Assembly (NCBI RefSeq): GCF_001592125.1
Contig: NZ_BCWI01000002.1
Coordinates: 124,001-188,000 of the forward strand
Direction of reading: 5' to 3'
DNA length: 64,000 bases
From: Microbacterium hominis NBRC 15708
Lineage (GTDB): Bacteria; Actinomycetota; Actinomycetes; Actinomycetales; Microbacteriaceae
A program made the position numbers and the translations under genes. This document shows positions 59,096 through 64,000 of this stretch, piece by piece. Within the stretch, counting starts at the first letter, position 1, and each line of letters opens with the position of its first letter. Below the pieces are notes generated by a model. That model was not told the DNA's origin. It saw only the letters and a list, made by a program, of their open reading frames with translations, and ran no database searches.

Positions 59096-59691
59096 CAGAG
59101 CGCGGCGGCCGTGATGCCGCGCTCCGTCAGCGCGGCGGTAATGCGTGCGTAGACCTCGTCCAACGTGCCGACGCCGTCGATCTGGTCGACGATGCCGCGC
59201 TGGCGGTACACGTCGAGGATCGGGGCCGTCTCGGACTCGTAGATCGCTAGGCGCTTGGCGATCGACTCCTCGTTGTCGTCCGCGCGGCCCTGCTCGGTCG
59301 CGCGCAGCGACAGACGCTGGATCGACTCCTCGCGCGGCACGACCAGCTCGATGACCGCGGTCAGCGGCTCGTCGCGCGCGTCGAGGAACGCGTCGAGGTC
59401 GCCGACCTGACCGAGGTTGCGCGGGTAGCCGTCGAGCAGGAAGCCCGCCGCAGCATCCGGCTGCGCCAGCCGGTCGCGGACGATCTCGCCCGTCAGCTCG
59501 TCGGGCACCAGATCGCCGGCGTCGATGATGGCCTTGACCTTCAGACCCAGCTCGGTGCCGTCCTTCACGTTGGCGCGGAAGACGTCGCCCGTCGAGACGG
59601 CGGGGATGCCGAGGGCCTCGGCCACCCGCACGCCCTGCGTGCCCTTGCCGGAGCCCTGCGGGCCGATGATGAGCAGTCGCGCAGCGGTCAT
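59095..59691 (-). CDS. adk: Adenylate kinase
   Basis: 198 aa. P-loop GPQGSGKGTQ (Lys16), STGDVFRANVKDG and LLDGYPRNLGQV are typical. It is the short form with a small lid and no zinc cysteines, common in actinobacteria. Overlaps secY by 4 nt (ATGA) and map by 1 nt. Confidence 0.97.
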   Translation of the reverse strand: MTAARLLIIGPQGSGKGTQGVRVAEALGIPAVSTGDVFRANVKDGTELGLKVKAIIDAGDLVPDELTGEIVRDRLAQPDAAAGFLLDGYPRNLGQVGDLDAFLDARDEPLTAVIELVVPREESIQRLSLRATEQGRADDNEESIAKRLAIYESETAPILDVYRQRGIVDQIDGVGTLDEVYARITAALTERGITAAAL

Positions 59692-61025
59692 CGCAGCAGC
59701 CCTTCGTAGTGGCGCTGCTGCAGCTGCGCGTCGATCTGCTTGACCGTCTCCAGACCCACACCGACGATGATGAGGATCGACGCGCCGCCGAACGGGAAGT
59801 TCTGGTTGGCGCTGACGGTGGCAAGCGCCACGAGCGGCAGCAACGCGATGAGACCGAGGTAGATCGAGCCCGGCAGCGTGATGCGCGTCAGGACGTAGTC
59901 GAGATACTCCGCCGTGGGGCGACCGGCCCGGATGCCGGGGATGAAGCCGCCGTACTTCTTCATGTTGTCGGCGACCTCGACGGGGTTGAAGGTGATCGCG
60001 ACGTAGAAGTAGGTGAAGCCGACGATGAGCAGGAAGTACAGCAGCATGTAGAGCGGGTGATCGCCCTTCGTGAGGTACTGCTGGATCCAGGTCACCCAGC
60101 CCGGGATGTTGCCGTTCGCGTCGGGCGTCTGGTTGAACTGGGCGATCAGCGCGGGGATGTACAGCAGCGACGAGGCGAAGATGACCGGGACGACACCCGC
60201 CATGTTCACCTTGATCGGGATGTACGTGTTCGTCCCACCGAGCGTGCGCCGGCCGACCATCCGCTTCGCGTACTGCACCGGGATGCGCCGCTGGGACTGC
60301 TCGACGAACACCACGAGGGCCACGACGACGATGCCGACCGCGAGCACCAGGAGGAAGACCTCGAAGCCGCGCGAGGTGGCGATGGCCCACATCGCGGCCG
60401 GGAACTGCGCCGCGATCGAGGTGAAGATGAGGATCGACATGCCGTTGCCGACGCCGCGCTCGGTGACGAGCTCGGCGAACCACATGATGAGGCCGGTGCC
60501 GGCGGTCAGCGTGATGATCATCAGCAGCTGCGCCCACCACACGTCGTTGGTCAGCAGGGCGTTGCACTCCGCGATGCCCGTCGTGCCGAACAGCTGACCG
60601 GAGCGGGCCACCGTGACCAGCGTGGTCGACTGCAGCAGCGCGAGCGCGATCGTGAGGTAGCGGGTGTACTGCGTGAGGCGGGCCTGACCGGACTGCCCCT
60701 CCTTGTACAGCGCCTCGAAGTGGGGGATGACGACGCGCAGCAGCTGCACGATGATCGTCGCCGTGATGTAGGGCATGACCCCCAGGGCGAAGATCGACAG
60801 CTGCAGGAGGGCGCCGCCGGAGAAGAGGTTGACCAGGGAGAGCAGGCCCTCACTGGCCGATCCGGTCTGCTGCAGGCAGGACTGGACGTTCGGGAAGCTC
60901 ACGAAGGGCGCCGGGATGTGCGCACCGAGGCGGTAGATGGCGATGATCGCGAGAGTGAAGCCGATCTTCCGCCGGAGGTCCGGGGTGCGGAAGACCCGCG
61001 CGATGGCGCTGACGGCGCTGAACAA
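59688..61025 (-). CDS. secY: SecY protein translocase channel subunit
   Basis: 445 aa with ten membrane helices. RTPDLRRKIGFTLAIIAIYR, GVMPYITATIIVQLL (lateral gate), and NPVEVADNMKKYGGFIPGIR are family hallmarks. First gene of secY-adk-map after a hairpin that separates it from rplO. Start ATG at 61025. Confidence 0.98.
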   Translation of the reverse strand: MFSAVSAIARVFRTPDLRRKIGFTLAIIAIYRLGAHIPAPFVSFPNVQSCLQQTGSASEGLLSLVNLFSGGALLQLSIFALGVMPYITATIIVQLLRVVIPHFEALYKEGQSGQARLTQYTRYLTIALALLQSTTLVTVARSGQLFGTTGIAECNALLTNDVWWAQLLMIITLTAGTGLIMWFAELVTERGVGNGMSILIFTSIAAQFPAAMWAIATSRGFEVFLLVLAVGIVVVALVVFVEQSQRRIPVQYAKRMVGRRTLGGTNTYIPIKVNMAGVVPVIFASSLLYIPALIAQFNQTPDANGNIPGWVTWIQQYLTKGDHPLYMLLYFLLIVGFTYFYVAITFNPVEVADNMKKYGGFIPGIRAGRPTAEYLDYVLTRITLPGSIYLGLIALLPLVALATVSANQNFPFGGASILIIVGVGLETVKQIDAQLQQRHYEGLLR

Positions 61026-61096
61026 AAGGATTTCCTCCAGTGAGCTGACCGGTGTCTCGAGACGCGTCCGAGGACACCGCTTCCAGAGTACGGCAA

Positions 61097-61126
61097 CAGG
61101 GGCCGGAGGCTCGCCTCCGGCCCCTG
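61097..61126 (-). terminator. Strong hairpin between rplO and secY
   Basis: Perfect 14-bp stem (61097-61110 with 61113-61126), loop TC, within the 109-nt gap. It could stop or slow transcription from the ribosomal genes, leaving secY-adk-map partly independent. Confidence 0.6.
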
Positions 61127-61134
61127 CCGTGGAA

Positions 61135-61734
61135 TTACTTGACCGAACCGCCCGCGGCGACGATCTTCTGCTCGGCCGAACCCGAGACCTTGTCGACCGC
61201 GACGGTGAGCCTGACCGAGATGTCTCCGGTGCCGAGCACCTTGACCTTCTCGTTCTTGCGCACGGCGCCCTTCGCGACCAGGTCGCTCACGGTGACGTCG
61301 CCACCGGCCGGGTACAGCTCGGCGAGCTTGTCGAGGTTGACCACCTGGTACTCGACGCGGAACGGGTTCTTGAACCCGCGCAGCTTCGGCGTACGCATGT
61401 GCAGCGGCATCTGGCCGCCCTCGAAGCCGATCTTGACCTGGTAGCGGGCCTTGGTGCCCTTGGTGCCACGGCCCGCGGTCTTACCCTTCGAGCCCTCACC
61501 ACGACCGACACGGGTCTTCGCGGTGTTGGAGCCCGGGACGGGACGCAGGTGGTGCACCTTCAGCACACCGGGACGCGACGCCTCGGCATCCGCCTTCTTG
61601 GCGGGAGCCTTCTTCGCGGCCGGCTTGGCCGCAGCCTTGGCGGGAGCCTTCTCGGCGGTCTTCTTGGCAGCCGGCTTGGCGGCGGCCTTCTTCTCGACGA
61701 CCTCTTCGGTCGCCTTCTCAGCCTTGTCGGCCAT
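61135..61734 (-). CDS. rplO: Ribosomal protein L15 with N-terminal Lys/Ala-rich extension
   Basis: 199 aa against about 145 in most bacteria. The normal L15 part begins near residue 52 ([35 protein letters not shown]). Residues about 1-51 are a histone H1-like run of AAKPAAKK and KAPAKAAAK. It overlaps rpmD by one nucleotide (TGATG), so this start is forced. L15 is normally the N-terminal surface of the 50S interior; the extension should be exposed (inference). Confidence 0.95.
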   Translation of the reverse strand: MADKAEKATEEVVEKKAAAKPAAKKTAEKAPAKAAAKPAAKKAPAKKADAEASRPGVLKVHHLRPVPGSNTAKTRVGRGEGSKGKTAGRGTKGTKARYQVKIGFEGGQMPLHMRTPKLRGFKNPFRVEYQVVNLDKLAELYPAGGDVTVSDLVAKGAVRKNEKVKVLGTGDISVRLTVAVDKVSGSAEQKIVAAGGSVK

Positions 61735-61919
61735 CAGTCGATCTCCTCAACCTTGACGAGGTGGGCGACGGTCTTGACGTAACCGCGCGTCTGCGCGTCG
61801 TCGGGACGGACGACCGAGTCGCCGATCCGCTTCAGGCCGAGCGAACGCAGCGTGTCACGCTGGTTCTGCTTCTCGCTCACCTTGGACTTGATCTGGGTCA
61901 CCTTGAGACGCGCGGCCAT
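61734..61919 (-). CDS. rpmD: Ribosomal protein L30
   Basis: 61 aa, usual size: [35 protein letters not shown]. Coupled to rpsE upstream and to rplO downstream by short overlaps. Confidence 0.97.
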   Translation of the reverse strand: MAARLKVTQIKSKVSEKQNQRDTLRSLGLKRIGDSVVRPDDAQTRGYVKTVAHLVKVEEID

Positions 61920-62599
61920 CAGGCACCTCCCTTTGCAGCGGCCGCGGCGTCAGCCTCGGCACGGATCAGACGGGCGGGAGCCACCTGGTCGAAGTCGAGA
62001 CCACGACGGGCGGCGACCGCGCGGGGCTCCTCGAGCTGCTTCAGCGCCTCGACGGTCGCGTGCACGATGTTGATCGTGTTCGACGAGCCGAGGGACTTGG
62101 AGAGCACGTCGTGGATGCCGGCGCACTCGAGCACGGCGCGAACCGGACCACCGGCGATGACACCGGTACCGGCGGCAGCCGGACGCAGGAGCACGACACC
62201 GGCAGCGGCCTCGCCCTGCACCGGGTGCGGGATCGACGAGCCGGTGCGGGGCACGCGGAAGAAGTTGCGCTTGGCCTCTTCGACACCCTTGGAGATGGCG
62301 AGGGGGACCTCACGCGCCTTGCCGTAGCCGACGCCGACGAGACCGTTGCCGTCACCCACGACGACGAGCGCCGTGAAGCTGAAGCGACGACCGCCCTTGA
62401 CGACCTTCGACACGCGGTTGATCGTCACGACGCGCTCGAGGAACTGGCTCTTCTCGGCGTCGCGCGAACCGCGGTCGCGGTTGGGGTTGCGCTCGCGTCC
62501 GCCGCGGCGGGGCTCGCGGGCCTCGCGCTCGACGGGAGCGGTGGCCGCAGCCTGCTCGGTCACTTCGTTCTCCACATTCTGAGTAGTTGCATCGCTCAC
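61919..62599 (-). CDS. rpsE: Ribosomal protein S5
   Basis: 226 aa, longer than the usual 165-200 because of an N-terminal charged stretch ([19 protein letters not shown]). The core [20 protein letters not shown] and [20 protein letters not shown] are typical. GTG start at 62599 overlaps the rplR stop (GTGA). Confidence 0.97.
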   Translation of the reverse strand: MSDATTQNVENEVTEQAAATAPVEREAREPRRGGRERNPNRDRGSRDAEKSQFLERVVTINRVSKVVKGGRRFSFTALVVVGDGNGLVGVGYGKAREVPLAISKGVEEAKRNFFRVPRTGSSIPHPVQGEAAAGVVLLRPAAAGTGVIAGGPVRAVLECAGIHDVLSKSLGSSNTINIVHATVEALKQLEEPRAVAARRGLDFDQVAPARLIRAEADAAAAAKGGA

Positions 62600-62955
62600 A
62601 GGTTCAGACCTCCCTCGCGGGCGCCCTCGGCGATCGCTGCGACACGGCCCGCGTAGCGGTTGCCACCGCGGTCGAACACGACGTCCGAGAAGCCGGCCGC
62701 CTTCGCACGCTCGGCGACGAGCTCGCCGACCTTGCGCGCCTTCGCGGTCTTGTCACCGTCGAACGTGCGCAGGTCCGACTCGAGGGTCGACGCCGACGCG
62801 ACGGTCACGCCCTTGCTGTCGTCCACGAGCTGGACGAAGACGTGGCGGGCCGAACGGGTGACGACCAGGCGCGGACGGGCCTCGGTGCCCACGACCTTCT
62901 TGCGAAGGCGCAGGTGACGACGCGAACGCGCGTCGCTCTTCGACTTGACAGCCAT
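62596..62955 (-). CDS. rplR: Ribosomal protein L18
   Basis: 119 aa. [20 protein letters not shown] and [11 protein letters not shown], ending [20 protein letters not shown], as in all L18 proteins; binds 5S rRNA. Start 62955, 2 nt after the rplF stop. Confidence 0.97.
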   Translation of the reverse strand: MAVKSKSDARSRRHLRLRKKVVGTEARPRLVVTRSARHVFVQLVDDSKGVTVASASTLESDLRTFDGDKTAKARKVGELVAERAKAAGFSDVVFDRGGNRYAGRVAAIAEGAREGGLNL

Positions 62956-62957
62956 GA

Positions 62958-63494
62958 TTACTTACCAGCCTTTCCGGCCTTGCGGCGAACGACCTCGCCC
63001 GCGTAGCGCACACCCTTGCCCTTGTACGGCTCGGGCTTGCGGATCTTGCGGATGTTCGCGGCGGCCTCACCCACGGCCTGCTTGGAGATACCGCTGACGG
63101 TGAGCTTGTTGTTGCCCTCGACGGTCAGCGTGATGCCGGCCGGCGCCTCGACGAGCACCGGGTGCGAGAAGCCGAGCGCGAACTCGACCGCCGTGCCCTT
63201 CTGTGCGACGCGGTAACCGGTGCCGACGACCTCGAGGCCCTTGGTGTAGCCCTCGGTCACGCCGATGATGTTGTTGTTGATCAGGGTGCGGGTCAGCCCG
63301 TGCAGCGAACGCGACTCGCGCTCGTCGTCGGGGCGGGAGACCAGGACCTGGTTCTCCTCGACCTTGACCTCGATGGGCTTGGAGACGGAGAGCGCGAGCT
63401 CGCCCTTCGGGCCCTTGACGGTGACGTCCTGGCCGTCCACCGAAACGGTGACGCCGGCGGGGATGTCGATGGGAAGACGTCCGATACGCGACAT
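62958..63494 (-). CDS. rplF: Ribosomal protein L6
   Basis: 178 aa. [20 protein letters not shown] start, [12 protein letters not shown], and the C-terminal signature [20 protein letters not shown]. Sits near the sarcin-ricin loop of 23S rRNA. Follows rpsH after 6 nt. Confidence 0.98.
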   Translation of the reverse strand: MSRIGRLPIDIPAGVTVSVDGQDVTVKGPKGELALSVSKPIEVKVEENQVLVSRPDDERESRSLHGLTRTLINNNIIGVTEGYTKGLEVVGTGYRVAQKGTAVEFALGFSHPVLVEAPAGITLTVEGNNKLTVSGISKQAVGEAAANIRKIRKPEPYKGKGVRYAGEVVRRKAGKAGK

Positions 63495-63500
63495 GTCAGA

Positions 63501-63899
63501 TCACCACACGTAGGCGAGGACTTCCCCACCCACGCCCTTCTGCTCTGCCTGACGGTCGGTGAGAAGACCGGAGGAGGTGGACAGGATCGCGACGCCGAGG
63601 CCGCCGAGGACCTTGGGGATCTCGGTCGAGCGTGCGTACACGCGCAGACCGGGCTTCGAGACGCGCTTGATGCCGGCGATCGACCGCTCGCGGTTCGGGC
63701 CGTACTTGAGCGTCAGGGTGAGGGTCTGACCGACACGGGCGTCGGAGACCTCCCAGCCGGAGATGTAGCCCTCCTGCTGGAGGATCTCGGCGATGTGGGT
63801 CTTGAGCTTGGAGCTCGGCAGCGACACGGAGTCGTGGTGCGCCGAGTTCGCGTTGCGCAGACGGGTCAGCATGTCAGCGACCGGGTCTGTCATCGTCAT
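63501..63899 (-). CDS. rpsH: Ribosomal protein S8
   Basis: 132 aa. [20 protein letters not shown] and the tail [20 protein letters not shown] match S8. ATG at 63899 with AAGGACACC upstream. It should be preceded by rplE in this gene order, without rpsN between (88-nt gap). Confidence 0.98.
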   Translation of the reverse strand: MTMTDPVADMLTRLRNANSAHHDSVSLPSSKLKTHIAEILQQEGYISGWEVSDARVGQTLTLTLKYGPNRERSIAGIKRVSKPGLRVYARSTEIPKVLGGLGVAILSTSSGLLTDRQAEQKGVGGEVLAYVW

Positions 63900-63963
63900 T
63901 TCTTGGTGTCCTTTGTTCAGCGGTTTCGGATGCCGTTACACGACAGCCGACCTTCTTGATGGT

Positions 63964-63980
63964 CCGACCGGAGCGGTCGG
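63964..63980 (-). promoter_or_regulatory. Small hairpin between rplE and rpsH
   Basis: CCGACCG (63964-63970) and CGGTCGG (63974-63980) with a GAG loop, in the 88-nt leader of rpsH. S8 represses its own operon in other bacteria by binding such a leader, but no S8-binding motif is recognised here. Confidence 0.3.
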
Positions 63981-63987
63981 GGGTGGG

Positions 63988-64000
63988 TCAGGCCTGGTTC
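63988..64000 (-). CDS. rplE: C-terminal end of ribosomal protein L5 (partial)
   Basis: Only 13 nt are in the window. The minus strand reads NQA then TGA, the common end of actinobacterial L5 and the expected gene at this place. The identification rests mainly on gene order. Confidence 0.45.

Overview
The window is high-GC actinobacterial chromosome, most likely from the Microbacteriaceae and probably Microbacterium or a close relative (inference). The evidence is the very GC-rich coding sequence, many GTG starts and 4-nt ATGA/GTGA overlaps, TANNNT -10 boxes that often sit 6-7 nt from a start codon (leaderless mRNA), two DUF222-HNH genes, LPXTG and LAXTG wall-sorting signals, and an actinobacterial spc/alpha ribosomal order (rplE-rpsH-rplF-rplR-rpsE-rpmD-rplO-secY-adk-map ... 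infA-rpmJ-rpsM-rpsK-rpoA-rplQ ... truA).

Region 1 (1-7.8 kb): a truncated lipoprotein gene; a two-gene operon encoding a wall-anchored cohesin-domain protein and a secreted amidase with an N-terminal dockerin; and a NarL/DesK-type signalling cluster with two paralogous LuxR-type regulators, one histidine kinase and one degenerate PAS kinase. The cohesin/dockerin pair in one operon, without cellulases, is the most unusual thing seen here. Region 2 (7.8-10.7 kb): a DeoR-type regulator divergent from a small DUF4406-like gene, then a DUF222-HNH gene with a small membrane protein.

Region 3 (10.7-31.3 kb): an exopolysaccharide cluster. It has a UDP-sugar dehydrogenase, a GH5 hydrolase, glycosyltransferases, a flippase, a polymerase, three pyruvyltransferase-like proteins (one fused to a GT4 glycosyltransferase), an Alg14/Alg13-type fused transferase, the priming glycosylphosphotransferase, and a fused chain-length determinant/tyrosine kinase. 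The low-molecular-weight tyrosine phosphatase lies between the last two. A CPBP protease, a second DUF222-HNH gene and a dispersed repeat family interrupt it. Region 4 (31.3-37.2 kb): an exported protein of unknown role, a CheY-like receiver, two membrane histidine kinases and a membrane protein with a GGDEF-like remnant.

Region 5 (37.2-45.8 kb): a cell-surface module of a DUF4012 protein, two paralogous LPXTG proteins at its edges, a GH6 glycanase, a response regulator with a very long linker, a processive GT2 synthase and two lipoproteins. It looks like a synthase/hydrolase/surface-anchor system for a beta-glucan-like polymer (inference). Region 6 (45.8-52.6 kb): universal stress protein, EEP-family phosphohydrolase, truA, a PfkB sugar kinase, an OatA-like acyltransferase-SGNH protein and a GNAT protein. 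Region 7 (52.7-64 kb): the ribosomal/secY/RNA polymerase block on the minus strand, with an AbiEi-like protein and a DsbA-like thioredoxin between map and infA, and a dispersed repeat between rpmJ and rpsM. No tRNA, rRNA, insertion sequence, prophage or CRISPR array was seen.
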